A stretch of DNA of 32,155 nt from Akkermansia sp. GTDB lineage: Bacteria; Verrucomicrobiota; Verrucomicrobiia; Verrucomicrobiales; Akkermansiaceae. Location of the stretch: NCBI GenBank assembly GCA_017937215.1, contig JAGBDZ010000084.1, positions 1-32,155 on the forward strand, in the 5' to 3' direction. The notes under the pieces were generated by a model that was not told where the DNA came from, did not search any database, and saw only the letters and a list, made by a program, of their open reading frames with translations. The translations under genes were made by a program, and so were the position numbers. Below are positions 1 through 8,786 of the stretch, one piece after another. How positions within the stretch are numbered: the first letter of the stretch is position 1; the number at the start of each line of letters is the position of its first letter.

Positions 1-356
1 AGAGTTTAACATATTCCTGTGCAAACACGGACTTCAGAAAGAATAGTCTGGAGAAATAACCATGTCGCGATACTAGAATTGCATGGGTAAATTGCTATCA
101 TCGGCCTCCCTGCCACCCACTCACTTCGCTCGGGGTTCCGTGTATAATTAACACCAAACCCAGCGTTCCGCCGCGTGGCGGCTCCACGCTGGGCTATTAT
201 TATGTCGCCCTGACGGGCTCAGAATTCCTCGGGCTTTCAGCCCGACAAATTCCGATTTGACGTTCCGCAAAGCAATATTATTTAACTGACGCAGCAATAA
301 AAAAAACAGCGGCAGCCCGGTAAGGAACTGCCGCTGTCTGAAAGTCTGCGTTTTCC
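1..356. repeat. Hairpin-rich intergenic stretch without a gene
   Basis: I see no convincing gene here. Two inverted repeats stand out: CCCAGCG at 159-165 pairs with CGCTGGG at 187-193 and encloses CCGCC/GGCGG around a GCGT loop, and TCGGGCT at 229-235 pairs with AGCCCGA at 239-245 around a 3-base loop. A compact chain of GC-rich hairpins linked by AT-rich bases resembles dispersed intergenic repeats, but only one copy is in view, so its repeat status is a guess. The right end (296-337) is the prs terminator. Confidence 0.4.
296..337 (-). terminator. Rho-independent terminator of prs
   Basis: Arms at 306-315 and 328-337 form a 10-bp GC-rich stem with a 12-base loop. On the minus strand the stem is followed at once by a run of T (plus-strand A run ending at 306). 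It lies about 20 bases past the prs stop codon. Confidence 0.9.
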
Positions 357-1286
357 TTACACCTCGAACAGGTGGGTGACGGAGGCGTTGTGGTGGATGT
401 TGGCGATTGCCTGGGCGAAAAGCGGGGCAATGCTCACGGTATCCACACGGTCACCATAGGCCATGGGCACGGAGTCGGAGGTAAGGAGGCACTCAATGGA
501 GCTGTTGGCGAGGCGCTCGCGGGCCGTATCGGTCAGCACGCCGTGGGACACACCGGCGAAGATGCGGGCGGCGCCGTGCTCCTTGAGAATCTTGGCAGCG
601 GCGCAGAGGGTGCCGCCGGATTCGGTCATATCGTCGACCATGAGGACGTCCTTGCCCTTCACATCACCGATGACGGCGTGGGCATCCACCTCGGTGGCGG
701 AGATGCGCTGCTTGGCCACGATGGCGAGTTCGGTGCCAAGGATGTTGGCATAGCTCTTGGCGTTCTTCACACCGCCGATGTCGGGGGAAACCACCACGAG
801 ATTGTTCATATCCTTCACGTAGTTGGCCTTGAGGTGCTTGATAAGCACAGGCACGCTGTGGAGGTGATCCACCGGAATTTCGAAGAAGCCCTGAATCTGG
901 GCGGCGTGCAGGTCCATGGTGAGCACGCGGTTCACGCCGGCAGCGGTAAGCAGGTTGGCCACCAGCTTGGAGGTGATGGGCACTCTGGGCTTGTCCTTGC
1001 GGTCCTGGCGGGCATAGCCGTAGAAGGGCATCACAGCGGTGATGCGGCTGGCGCTGGCGCGGCGCACAGCATCCACCATCACCAGCAGTTCCATGAGGTT
1101 GTGGTTCGTGGGCGGGCAGGTCGGCTGGATGATGAAGGCATCCGCACCACGAATGGACTCTTTGATCTGAACGAAGCTTTCGCCGTCCGGGAAAGTATTG
1201 ACAGTTGCATCGCACAGGGGAAGACCCATGACCTTGGCAATGTCCTTAGCTAACTGGGGATGAGCGGTACCGCTGATGATTTTCAT
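357..1286 (-). CDS. prs: Ribose-phosphate pyrophosphokinase (PRPP synthase)
   Basis: This cytosolic enzyme makes 5-phosphoribosyl-1-diphosphate from ribose-5-phosphate and ATP, feeding purine, pyrimidine, histidine, tryptophan and NAD synthesis. The protein opens MKIISGTAHPQLA, has the family segment FPDGESFVQI and YGYARQDRK, and the PRPP-binding loop VLMVDDMTESGGTL near residue 215. Its length of 309 residues is normal. The open frame extends three codons upstream to a TTG at 1295, but the ATG at 1286 matches the usual N-terminus, so I chose it. No clear Shine-Dalgarno site is visible. It diverges from the exosortase gene across 90 bp that hold two palindromes. Confidence 0.95.
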   Translation of the reverse strand: MKIISGTAHPQLAKDIAKVMGLPLCDATVNTFPDGESFVQIKESIRGADAFIIQPTCPPTNHNLMELLVMVDAVRRASASRITAVMPFYGYARQDRKDKPRVPITSKLVANLLTAAGVNRVLTMDLHAAQIQGFFEIPVDHLHSVPVLIKHLKANYVKDMNNLVVVSPDIGGVKNAKSYANILGTELAIVAKQRISATEVDAHAVIGDVKGKDVLMVDDMTESGGTLCAAAKILKEHGAARIFAGVSHGVLTDTARERLANSSIECLLTSDSVPMAYGDRVDTVSIAPLFAQAIANIHHNASVTHLFEV

Positions 1287-1317
1287 GTATGACAATGAGG
1301 TGTGTGAGCGACTATTC

Positions 1318-1359
1318 TTGACATTTTCGCGAAAATTGCAATACTAAATGTACATTTAG
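1318..1359. promoter_or_regulatory. Divergent control region with two perfect palindromes
   Basis: A plus-strand promoter can be read as TTGACA (1318-1323), an 18-base spacer and TACTAA (1342-1347), pointing at the exosortase gene. The palindrome ATTTTCGCGAAAAT (1323-1336) fills most of the spacer. A second one, CTAAATGTACATTTAG (1344-1359), overlaps the -10 and the likely start of transcription. This placement is typical of repressor operators. The sites also lie just upstream of prs, so either gene could be the target. No regulator gene is nearby. Confidence 0.5.
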
Positions 1360-1376
1360 CTGCATTTTTTTTCATA

Positions 1377-2345
1377 TTGAGCACTCAAGAGCCCCCAAAA
1401 TCGTTTCTGAAAGCCCTTTCTCCGCTGAGCTGGGCCGGTTTTGTCGTCTACCTGCTGCTGGTTGTCTGGATAGTCGGGTGCTACCCGGGATTTGTGGGCG
1501 GCCACCAGAGTGCCACGGAATGGCTCATTTCCTCGTGGAACCGTGAGACGGATTATGAGCATGGGTGGATGGTGCCGCTGCTCTCGGGCTATATGCTGGT
1601 GCATGCCATTTCCGGGCTGAGGGGGCAGAAAACCACCGGCAGTCTGCATGGGCTGTGGCCGGCGGCGCTGGGCGCGCTCTTCTGCGTGCTGGCCGTGCGC
1701 ACCCAGCAGGGGCGCGTAGCCATCGGCGCGCTGCCATTCCTGCTCACCGGGGCGGTGTGGTGCTACTGGGGCGGCCGCGCTGCGGCGCGCTGCGCTTTTC
1801 CTCTTTTTTTTCTGTGGATGAGCATCCCCCTGCCGGGTTTTCAGCAGGCCACGGTAGGCATGCAGCTGCTGGCCACCCAGGCGGCTCACTGGGGCGCGGG
1901 GCTTTGCGGGGTGCAGACCATTGTGGAAGGCACCAATATCACCTCTGCCACCGGCCAGTGGGATACCTACAGCATTGCGGGCGGCTGCTCCGGCATGCGC
2001 TCGCTCATGGCGCTTATCATGATTTCCATCGCCTGGGGCTACCTGGCGGACAAACTCGCGCTCTGGAAGCGCATTGTGCTGGGGCTGAGTGCCATTCCGC
2101 TCTCCATCGTGGCCAATGCTTTCCGCGTTTCCAGCATCTTTGTGTGCGCGGAATACATCAACCCCGCCTTTGCCTCCAAGACCTGGCACGACTGGTCCGG
2201 ACTGCTCTTCTTCTTCCCGGCCAGTCTGCTGGGGCTCATGCTGCTGCATGGGCTGCTGGCGGGTGAGGTTCCCTTCCTGAAACGCCGCCGCACCGTAGTG
2301 CGCCGCATCAACTCCCCCACCGGAAAGGAGGACGCCGCATGTTGA
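1377..2345 (+). CDS. Exosortase/archaeosortase family transpeptidase
   Basis: Exosortases are multi-pass inner-membrane cysteine proteases/transpeptidases that process proteins carrying a C-terminal PEP-CTERM-type tripartite signal, usually in bacteria that secrete exopolysaccharide. The family's catalytic triad is visible: Cys204 in AGGCSGMRS, Arg250 in NAFRV and His271 in HDWSG. The upstream motif YEHGWMVP (about residues 60-67) also fits the family. Roughly eight hydrophobic segments are spread over 322 residues. The only early start is TTG at 1377; the next in-frame ATG would remove the first membrane segments. The gene overlaps the EpsI-like gene by 7 bp. No PEP-CTERM substrate is encoded in this window. 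Confidence 0.85.
   Translation: MSTQEPPKSFLKALSPLSWAGFVVYLLLVVWIVGCYPGFVGGHQSATEWLISSWNRETDYEHGWMVPLLSGYMLVHAISGLRGQKTTGSLHGLWPAALGALFCVLAVRTQQGRVAIGALPFLLTGAVWCYWGGRAAARCAFPLFFLWMSIPLPGFQQATVGMQLLATQAAHWGAGLCGVQTIVEGTNITSATGQWDTYSIAGGCSGMRSLMALIMISIAWGYLADKLALWKRIVLGLSAIPLSIVANAFRVSSIFVCAEYINPAFASKTWHDWSGLLFFFPASLLGLMLLHGLLAGEVPFLKRRRTVVRRINSPTGKEDAAC
2324..2331 (+). promoter_or_regulatory. Strong Shine-Dalgarno site for the EpsI-like gene
   Basis: AAAGGAGG lies 7 bases before the ATG at 2339, inside the end of the exosortase gene. It fixes the start codon and is notable because most genes here lack a clear site. It fits internal initiation within an operon. Confidence 0.8.
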
Positions 2346-3043
2346 AACAAGTACTCCGCGCCCTGCTCCCGCCCGCATTGCCGGCACTCATCCTGAGCTG
2401 CGTGTTCATTCTGCCCCGCCACGAGGCGCTGGTGGAATCCAGCATTTCCCCCGACCTGCCTCTGGATTTTGACCTCCCGGGCTGGCAGGGCAAAAAAATC
2501 CAGGAAAGCGAGGTGGAGCGCGCCACGCTGGCTGCCGACACCCGCTTCAGCAAGGCGGAGTACACCCAGGGCCGCCGCGTCTTCTGGGAAAAAGAAAAGC
2601 CCCCGGTGGAAGTTTCCATCGTATACTCCGGCAACGACATGAATGCCTCCATTCACCGGCCGGAGCGCTGCCTGCCCGCCCAGGGCCACATTGACCTGCG
2701 CACCGGCAGCGATGAAATCACTCTGGCCGACGGACGGACCGTGGCATTCACCCGTCTCACTTCGCGTGTTCCCCTGCCCAATCGGAAAGACAAGCTCACC
2801 CTCCGATTCGTGAGCTACTATGTGTTCATCGGCCATGGCACCATACGCCACACCCACATAGGCCGCACCCTGCAGGATATGTATGACCGCGTAGCCGGCG
2901 GCTATGTGCAGCGCTGGGCCTATCTGCAGGTCAGTTCCTACTGGGCACCGGAGCTCGGCGTAACCGAGGAAGAGACCGACCGGCGCGTGCGCGCCCTCAT
3001 CTCCGAATTGCTGCCCCGCCAGGTGAAGTGGGAGGAGATGTAA
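2339..3043 (+). CDS. EpsI-like exosortase-associated protein
   Basis: The protein has 234 residues. It starts with one membrane anchor (about residues 7-26) and continues as a periplasmic domain with the EpsI signature around Cys111, SIHRPERCLPAQG. EpsI domains often follow exosortases, either fused or as the next gene; their exact biochemical role is not settled, with export or processing of surface material the usual proposal. Here the ATG overlaps the exosortase stop codon, so the two are translationally coupled. The pair lies about 16 kb from the polysaccharide genes, so no direct link can be claimed from position. Confidence 0.8.
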   Translation: MLKQVLRALLPPALPALILSCVFILPRHEALVESSISPDLPLDFDLPGWQGKKIQESEVERATLAADTRFSKAEYTQGRRVFWEKEKPPVEVSIVYSGNDMNASIHRPERCLPAQGHIDLRTGSDEITLADGRTVAFTRLTSRVPLPNRKDKLTLRFVSYYVFIGHGTIRHTHIGRTLQDMYDRVAGGYVQRWAYLQVSSYWAPELGVTEEETDRRVRALISELLPRQVKWEEM

Positions 3044-3082
3044 CGCGCACGAATATAGTGCCCCGCAAGTCATACTTTTCAC

Positions 3083-3112
3083 TTGCCAGCAGGGGGCTGG
3101 CTGGGATAGAAT
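3083..3112 (+). promoter_or_regulatory. Promoter for the putA-like gene
   Basis: TTGCCA (3083-3088), an 18-base spacer and TAGAAT (3107-3112). The ATG at 3123 is only 10 bases past the -10 box, so the mRNA would have almost no 5' leader. Confidence 0.55.
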
Positions 3113-3122
3113 ATCCGCACGT

Positions 3123-6100
3123 ATGGCGGAACTGGATATACAGGCACAACTGGCAGAGGCAAAGAAGCGCAAATGGGACGACCGCACGCTCGCCCAACGC
3201 TCCGCAGATATGGCGCAGGAACTCCTGCTTGCCTCGCTGAAAGCCATCCGTTCCGATGAGCGCACCCTCATTTCCGCCCTGGCGCGTCTGGCGGCAGATA
3301 AGAAGAACCTGCGCTTCGTGCAGGAACTCTGCGGCAGCGTCTTCCACGTGACCGACCCCGCCGAGCAGGTGGAAAATCTGCGCCGCCTGCTCAACGAATA
3401 CGGCGGCGTGCCGGCTATTTTCAGCACCATGGGCAAGCTGCGATTCAAGGCGGCCGTGATGGCCTCCCGCAGCATGCAGGGTGCCGCCATTGCCGAGGTG
3501 CAGCGCATTTTCCGCTCCACATTCGGGGAGCTGACCCTGCCTACCTTGGCCGATAAAGTAGCCAGACGCGTGAAAGAAGTGGCCAAGGATGGGCTTACCC
3601 TGGCGCTCAACCCGCTGGTGCCCCAGGTATTCGGCCACAAGAGCGCCGAAAAATACTACAAGCACCTGGAGGCCATCCTCACCAAGCAGGACGGCGTGGG
3701 TGTCGTCATTCAGCCCTGGCGTCTCTGCCCCGGTCTGAATCCGTATTCCCCGGAGGCTGGTGCCAAAGCATTTGCAGACAAACTGCGCCCGCTGCTCAAG
3801 CTCTCCGTGAAAAGCGGCACCCCCCGCCCGATTCTGGTGGAAAGCGGACTTTCCACCACCATGAGCATCGTGGCCGAAGGCTTCCGTCTGGCCATGGCCG
3901 GCTCCACCCTGCACAAGGCAGATGCCGCGCTGGAGATACCGGCGTACCTGAAAGGCAGCCCCGCCCTGCTGCGCGAGATGACCGAATGGGCCACCGCCCG
4001 CGCGGCGAAAGGCGCCGCACCGCTCAAGGTGCTGCTGGTCAAGGGCAGCCATCTGGACGCCGAACAGGAAAACACCTACAACTACGGCAACGCCAATGAG
4101 GTCTGCCGCAACAAGGGCGAGACCGAAGCGCGCTTCAAGCAGCTCATCTCCACCGCCATGGCCACCAAGGAAAAGGTTCTCACACCGGTGGTAGGCACGC
4201 ACAACCTGTTTGACATTGCCTACGGTCTGCTCTGCTGGGGCCGCTCCGGCCGCAGCGGAAACCCGCATTTCTGCTTTATCTCCGGCCTGGCTAACCACAT
4301 TGGCCGCGTACTGGCCAAGGGCGGCGCCCAGGTGCTGCTGGCCACCGGAGTGACCTCCGAAGGCGGCGAGGCCGGCTTTGAATCCTACCTGCTCTCCCTG
4401 GTGCAGGAACTGGGGCGCCCCGAGGGCATTCTGGCCTCCGGCGGCGAGCTGGAAGCCAACTCCATGGGCTGGGGCCGCATGCGCCAGCACTTCCTGGCCG
4501 CCCTCAGCGGCCGAGAGGAACAGCCCCGCGAAATTCCCGGCGCCGATGGTTCATATACCTTCACCCGCCTCAGCGGCATTACCGACCGAGCCCGCATGGA
4601 TGCCCTGCACCACGCCGCCGAGGAAGAGGCCGAGCGCCCGCAGGAGCAGATTCCCCTCATCATCAATGGTGAGGTGGCAGACTCCCCGCTGCAGTGCGTG
4701 CGCCGCTCGCTCACCGCACCGGGCATGGAGGATTACCGCTACAACTCCGCCGGCTTTGACCAGGTGAATCTGGTGCTGGACACGGCCGCCGCCATGGCTG
4801 TGCAAATGCCGCCCACCCAGGAAGAATGCCGCATTCACCTGCTGCAGGCCGCCCGCCTGCTCGAAAAGCGCAGCACAGAGTACATCTCCCTGCTGGTCCG
4901 CGATGCCGGTTTCACCATCGAAGAGGCAGACCAGGAAGTAGCCAATGCCATTGACTCATTCAGATTCTACGAAAGCAGCGCCGTGCAGGATGGCCTCATG
5001 GATGGCACCATGCCCACCCCGCTCGGCGTCATCACCGTGGCTCCCAGCCGCGTGCACCCGCTGGAGGAAGCCGTGGCCGGCATTGCTGCCGCCTGGGTCA
5101 CCGGCAACACGGTCATCTACAAACCCTCTGCGCACACGGTGCTGCTGGCCAGCCGCCTCACCGCGCTGCTCAACGAAGCCGGCATGGAATTCCCGCGTCT
5201 GCAGATGCTGCCCTGCCTGGATAACCAGATTGCCCGCAAGCTGCTCACCAGCGACCGGGTGAACGGCCTCATCTACCACGGCAGCGTGAAGCACACCAAC
5301 GATATGGTGGCCATGGCCGAAGGGCGCCCGGTACTGGGCGGCACCGGCGGCAACGCCAGCATCTACATTTCCTCCCAGGGCGACTGGGCACAGGCCATCC
5401 GCGATATCTGCGGCACCTTGTTTGCCCGCGCTGGTCAGGATCCCGCCGCACCGCACCTGCTCTATGTGCATGCCGAGGTGTACGACAACCAGCACTTCAT
5501 GAACGCCCTGCGCGATGCTGTCTCCAGCATCAGCGCCCAGCCCGGCTGGCTGGAGGGCGGCAACATCGGCCCGCTGGGCCGCCCGCTCACCGATGACCAG
5601 TGGTACCTGCTCACCCAGATTCAGAAGGATGAAGCCTGGCTGGTGCCCCCCACCACCGCCGAAATAGGCTCCCTGGTGTGGACCCCCGGTGTGCGACTCG
5701 GGGTGCAGCCCGGCGGCGCCTTTGCCGAAGCCGCGCACAACGTGCCCGTGCTCGGCGTCATCCGTGTGGAAAGCACCGAGGAAGCCGGCCGACTTCAGCG
5801 CAAGCAGACCCAGGAACGCACCGCCGGCATCTACTCCCGCGATGCCCAGGAAATCGAGCTCTGGACCCGCCTGACCGCCGCCAGTCTCGTTTCCGTCAAC
5901 TGCTGCCCGCAGCACCGCCCCGGCGTGCTGCCCCGCCCGGCCTGGCAGAATGCCGTGCCCATGAGCGGCGGACGCAACTTCATCACCGCCCTGAGCCAGT
6001 GGCAGGAAAATGCCCGACCGCAGCGCCGCGCCTCCCAGCGCAACATTGCCTTCACCCCGTGGGAATCACTCTCCCCCAAACCCAGCCCGGATGACACCAC

Positions 6101-6587
6101 CCGCCTCTCCGCCGCGGCCGACTCCATCGGCTACTGGTGGGAAAACGAGTTCGGTATCACCAGCGTGCTCAACGAAAGCCCCGCCCAAGTGACTACCCTG
6201 AGCTACCGCCCGCTGCCGCTCTGCATCCGTGCTGAAAAAGCCACCAGCGATATCGACCTTTCCATCGCGCTGATGGCCGCGCTCAAAGCCGGCTGCGATA
6301 TCCAGCTGAGCACCGCCAGCATGCGCGCCTGGATGCCCCGCGCACTGGAGCCGCTGGGCGTCATCATCGCCGTAGAAAGCCGCGATGAATTCGAAGGCCA
6401 CTTCCCCTCGCTGGCGGCCACCGGAGTGGTAGTGCGCGACACGGCCGCCACGGTGAACACACTGCAGCGCGCCGCCCAGTGCCGGCTGGCGCTCTGCTAC
6501 GAACCGGTGCTGGCTAATGGCCGACTTGAGCTTATCCACTGTCTGCGCGAGGTGGTCACCACCCGGCGCACCGTTACCAGAAATTAA
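3123..6587 (+). CDS. PutA-like two-module protein lacking catalytic residues
   Basis: The 1154-residue layout is that of bifunctional PutA: a helical N-terminus, a proline dehydrogenase barrel (about 160-440) and an aldehyde dehydrogenase module (about 545-960). PutA oxidises proline to glutamate with FAD and NAD. Family landmarks remain, such as VKG with Lys307, THN at 359-361 and the ALDH segment GNTVIYKPS. By eye alignment, however, the proline-carboxylate arginine pair of YLVRRLLENG is replaced in SYLLSLVQEL (Ser425, Leu426). The ALDH catalytic Cys of GQRCSA is Pro774 in GQDPAA, the general base Glu of ETGG is Gly740, and the cofactor-binding Glu of EVFGP is gone. Either a diverged activity or a pseudoenzyme is likely. 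The frame is intact and menE starts 2 bases after its stop. Confidence 0.75.
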   Translation: MAELDIQAQLAEAKKRKWDDRTLAQRSADMAQELLLASLKAIRSDERTLISALARLAADKKNLRFVQELCGSVFHVTDPAEQVENLRRLLNEYGGVPAIFSTMGKLRFKAAVMASRSMQGAAIAEVQRIFRSTFGELTLPTLADKVARRVKEVAKDGLTLALNPLVPQVFGHKSAEKYYKHLEAILTKQDGVGVVIQPWRLCPGLNPYSPEAGAKAFADKLRPLLKLSVKSGTPRPILVESGLSTTMSIVAEGFRLAMAGSTLHKADAALEIPAYLKGSPALLREMTEWATARAAKGAAPLKVLLVKGSHLDAEQENTYNYGNANEVCRNKGETEARFKQLISTAMATKEKVLTPVVGTHNLFDIAYGLLCWGRSGRSGNPHFCFISGLANHIGRVLAKGGAQVLLATGVTSEGGEAGFESYLLSLVQELGRPEGILASGGELEANSMGWGRMRQHFLAALSGREEQPREIPGADGSYTFTRLSGITDRARMDALHHAAEEEAERPQEQIPLIINGEVADSPLQCVRRSLTAPGMEDYRYNSAGFDQVNLVLDTAAAMAVQMPPTQEECRIHLLQAARLLEKRSTEYISLLVRDAGFTIEEADQEVANAIDSFRFYESSAVQDGLMDGTMPTPLGVITVAPSRVHPLEEAVAGIAAAWVTGNTVIYKPSAHTVLLASRLTALLNEAGMEFPRLQMLPCLDNQIARKLLTSDRVNGLIYHGSVKHTNDMVAMAEGRPVLGGTGGNASIYISSQGDWAQAIRDICGTLFARAGQDPAAPHLLYVHAEVYDNQHFMNALRDAVSSISAQPGWLEGGNIGPLGRPLTDDQWYLLTQIQKDEAWLVPPTTAEIGSLVWTPGVRLGVQPGGAFAEAAHNVPVLGVIRVESTEEAGRLQRKQTQERTAGIYSRDAQEIELWTRLTAASLVSVNCCPQHRPGVLPRPAWQNAVPMSGGRNFITALSQWQENARPQRRASQRNIAFTPWESLSPKPSPDDTTRLSAAADSIGYWWENEFGITSVLNESPAQVTTLSYRPLPLCIRAEKATSDIDLSIALMAALKAGCDIQLSTASMRAWMPRALEPLGVIIAVESRDEFEGHFPSLAATGVVVRDTAATVNTLQRAAQCRLALCYEPVLANGRLELIHCLREVVTTRRTVTRN

Positions 6588-6589
6588 TC

Positions 6590-7651
6590 ATGCCGCCCGC
6601 CGCCATCAGCATCGATGGCTGTACCATCACCCCGGCCACTCTGGCGGATGCGCTCAGAGCTGGTCTCCTGTCTGCTGAACTGGCCGGTTTTCTGGGCGAA
6701 TGGTGGGGAGATTCGCCCACCATGCAGCTGCAGACCAGTGGCTCCACCGGCGCGCCCAAGAGCATGCAGGCCACCAAGGACGCCATGGCAGCCAGCGCCG
6801 CAGCCACTTGCCGCTTCTTCGGGCTTCAGCCGGGGGATTCGGCCCTGCTCTGCCTGCCGCTTCGCTACATTGCCGGCAAGATGATGGTGGTGCGCGCCCT
6901 GGTGAGCAGGCTGAACCTGATTACCGCGGAGCCAAGCTCCACCCCGCTGGCCAGGCTGGCGCAGATGGTGGATTTTGCGCCGCTCGTGCCCATGCAGGCG
7001 GCCAGCACCCTGGCGCTGCCGGATGGCACCGCGCAACTCTCCCGAGTGCGCACCCTGCTGCTGGGTGGCGGCTTCATCGACCCGGCGCTGGCGGAGCAAT
7101 TACAAGACCTGCCCACCCGCGTGTATGCCTCCTATGGCATGACGGAAACCCTCTCGCACATTGCGCTGCGCGCCGTGAATGGCCCGCAGCGCAGCGAGTG
7201 GTACACCCCCCTTCCCGGCGTGGGAATCAGCCTCTCACCAGCGCGCACACTGCAAATCAGCGCGCCCTGGCTCGGAATTGACGCGCTTTCCACAAATGAC
7301 CTGGCCGAAATCGCACCGGATGGCAGCTTCCGCATTCTGGGCCGGGTGGATGCCGTCATCAATTCCGGCGGCGTCAAGATTCAGGCAGAAGAGATTGAAC
7401 AGGCCCTGCACCGCCTGACCGGGCTGCAAGTGCTGGCTCTCCCCCTGCCTCACCCGCGCCTGGGCCAGTGTGTGGCACTGCTCTGGGAGGGTGATGAACA
7501 AAATGAATCCGCGCTGCGCACCGCCTGCGCCACTCTGCCTCGCTACCACCAGCCCCATTTCATCCACCGCGCCCCCCTTCCACGGACCGAAAGTGGGAAG
7601 CCGGCCCGCAGCCGCGCCTTGCAGCTCCTCTCTCAGGCTTATGAACACTGA
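6590..7651 (+). CDS. menE: O-succinylbenzoate-CoA ligase (AMP-binding enzyme)
   Basis: MenE activates o-succinylbenzoate to its CoA ester through an acyl-adenylate in menaquinone synthesis. Visible motifs are the ATP loop LQTSGSTGAPKSM (about residues 47-59), YGMTET (about 182-187), LGRVDAVINSGGVKI and the C-terminal lysine motif PRTESGKPARSR. At 353 residues it is short for the ANL superfamily, as is common for compact MenE proteins; no substrate-specific residue was checked, so another small acyl-CoA ligase is possible. It begins 2 bp after the putA-like stop and overlaps the next gene by 11 bp, so it is probably cotranscribed with both. No other men gene is in the window. Confidence 0.75.
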   Translation: MPPAAISIDGCTITPATLADALRAGLLSAELAGFLGEWWGDSPTMQLQTSGSTGAPKSMQATKDAMAASAAATCRFFGLQPGDSALLCLPLRYIAGKMMVVRALVSRLNLITAEPSSTPLARLAQMVDFAPLVPMQAASTLALPDGTAQLSRVRTLLLGGGFIDPALAEQLQDLPTRVYASYGMTETLSHIALRAVNGPQRSEWYTPLPGVGISLSPARTLQISAPWLGIDALSTNDLAEIAPDGSFRILGRVDAVINSGGVKIQAEEIEQALHRLTGLQVLALPLPHPRLGQCVALLWEGDEQNESALRTACATLPRYHQPHFIHRAPLPRTESGKPARSRALQLLSQAYEH

Positions 7652-8336
7652 ACGCACCTACCTGAATGAACCGCACGCCATGCTGGCGCACCTGGGTTGC
7701 GCCGGATTAGTAGTACTGGCTGCTCTGAGCGGCCACCTCAGCCTCATTTCCCACGATTTGCACCTCTGGCTGCTGGCACACCACTACCTCGCGCCCCTGC
7801 TGGTGCTGGCCCTGCTGGCTGCGGCCTACCTGTTGGAACACGCACTCACCACCACCGCTATGCTGGCGCTGCTGCTGGCCTCCGCCATCTGCTCCGGGGC
7901 GGCTCTGGCCGGCTTCATCTTACCGGGCACGAGTGCTTCATTAATCTGGCAACTGCTGGCCGGCCCCGCAGGCTATTTTTCCACGGTGGCGCTGGCGCTT
8001 CATTTCTGGGCGGGGCGGCTCTACCGCTGGCAGCTCTGCTGCATCTTCACCGCCGGGGCGCTGCTGCTGCCCTGGCTGGTCTGCCCGCTGACCGGCGCAC
8101 ACCCCATCACCACCCTCTGCGCACTAGGAGTGGGTCTCACTACCGCCACCGTAGAGCTCTGCGTCTTCTTCGGGCGGGATTACTTTGAAATCACCTCAGC
8201 CTCCCGCACCCGCAGCACCGTCATCTGCATGGTGATGCTCATCGTCGTGCCGGCATACAAAGTGCTGTGGATTTCCCTCCGCGGCTGCTACCGCGGCGGC
8301 GCAGCACTGTGGCGCTTCTTCGGCTGGTGGTGGTGA
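7641..8336 (+). CDS. Multi-pass membrane protein of unknown function
   Basis: I do not recognise this family. The 231-residue protein is mostly hydrophobic with about six predicted membrane helices and a basic, tryptophan-ended tail (RFFGWWW). I chose the ATG at 7641 because it overlaps the end of menE in the usual coupled manner; the frame is open further upstream only inside menE. The location suggests a membrane role linked to quinone metabolism, but it lacks the aspartate-rich motifs of MenA-type prenyltransferases and is too short for one. Confidence 0.65.
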   Translation: MNTERTYLNEPHAMLAHLGCAGLVVLAALSGHLSLISHDLHLWLLAHHYLAPLLVLALLAAAYLLEHALTTTAMLALLLASAICSGAALAGFILPGTSASLIWQLLAGPAGYFSTVALALHFWAGRLYRWQLCCIFTAGALLLPWLVCPLTGAHPITTLCALGVGLTTATVELCVFFGRDYFEITSASRTRSTVICMVMLIVVPAYKVLWISLRGCYRGGAALWRFFGWWW

Positions 8337-8380
8337 TTCCCCGCCCCTCATCTAAATTGATGTTTGTCGGGCCATGTTTC

Positions 8381-8427
8381 AAAACGCAGAACGGCCCCGG
8401 AGCTTTGCAGCACCGGGGCGCGTTCTG
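8381..8427 (-). terminator. Terminator of rpsP
   Basis: CAGAACGGCCCCGG (8387-8400) pairs with the complementary CCGGGGCGCGTTCTG segment (8413-8427) with one bulge. On the minus strand it is followed by CGTTTTG. It could also stop the convergent menE transcript, although no T run follows on the plus strand. Confidence 0.65.
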
Positions 8428-8458
8428 AAACAACCTGAGAAAGGTTTTAGGGAAGGGC

Positions 8459-8704
8459 TCAGGCCTTGGCGGCGCGCACCTTCTTGATGATGGAGGCCAC
8501 AGTCTCAGAGGGCTGAGCACCGTTGGCGATCCACTTGTCCACGCTCTCAAGGTTCAGCGTGTAGTTCTCGCCCTCGGCCATGGGGTTGTAAGTACCCACC
8601 TGCTCGATGAAATCGCCATCACGGCGGCTGCGGCTGTCAACGACAACGATCTTGTAGAAAGGACGGTCCTTGGAGCCCTGACGGTTAAGACGGATTGCTA
8701 CCAT
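8459..8704 (-). CDS. rpsP: 30S ribosomal protein S16
   Basis: A component of the small ribosomal subunit. The 81-residue protein begins [20 protein letters not shown], the S16 N-terminal signature, and contains VGTYNPM and a lysine-rich end. The open frame extends 20 codons further upstream, but S16 proteins start at MVxIRL, so the ATG at 8704 is right. Unlike the common rpsP-rimM-trmD arrangement, it stands alone here, between its own promoter and terminator. Confidence 0.95.
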   Translation of the reverse strand: MVAIRLNRQGSKDRPFYKIVVVDSRSRRDGDFIEQVGTYNPMAEGENYTLNLESVDKWIANGAQPSETVASIIKKVRAAKA

Positions 8705-8786
8705 ATCTAAAAATGTAATGATTTCGGTTGTTTCTCGCCCGCGTGGTGCCGTGATACCAAGCACACTGACCGCATGGCGGTGCGGA

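Noticed and set aside
2039..3640. A 533-codon minus-strand open frame
   Set aside because: It is antisense to the exosortase, EpsI-like and putA-like genes, all with clear family motifs; high GC produces long chance frames.
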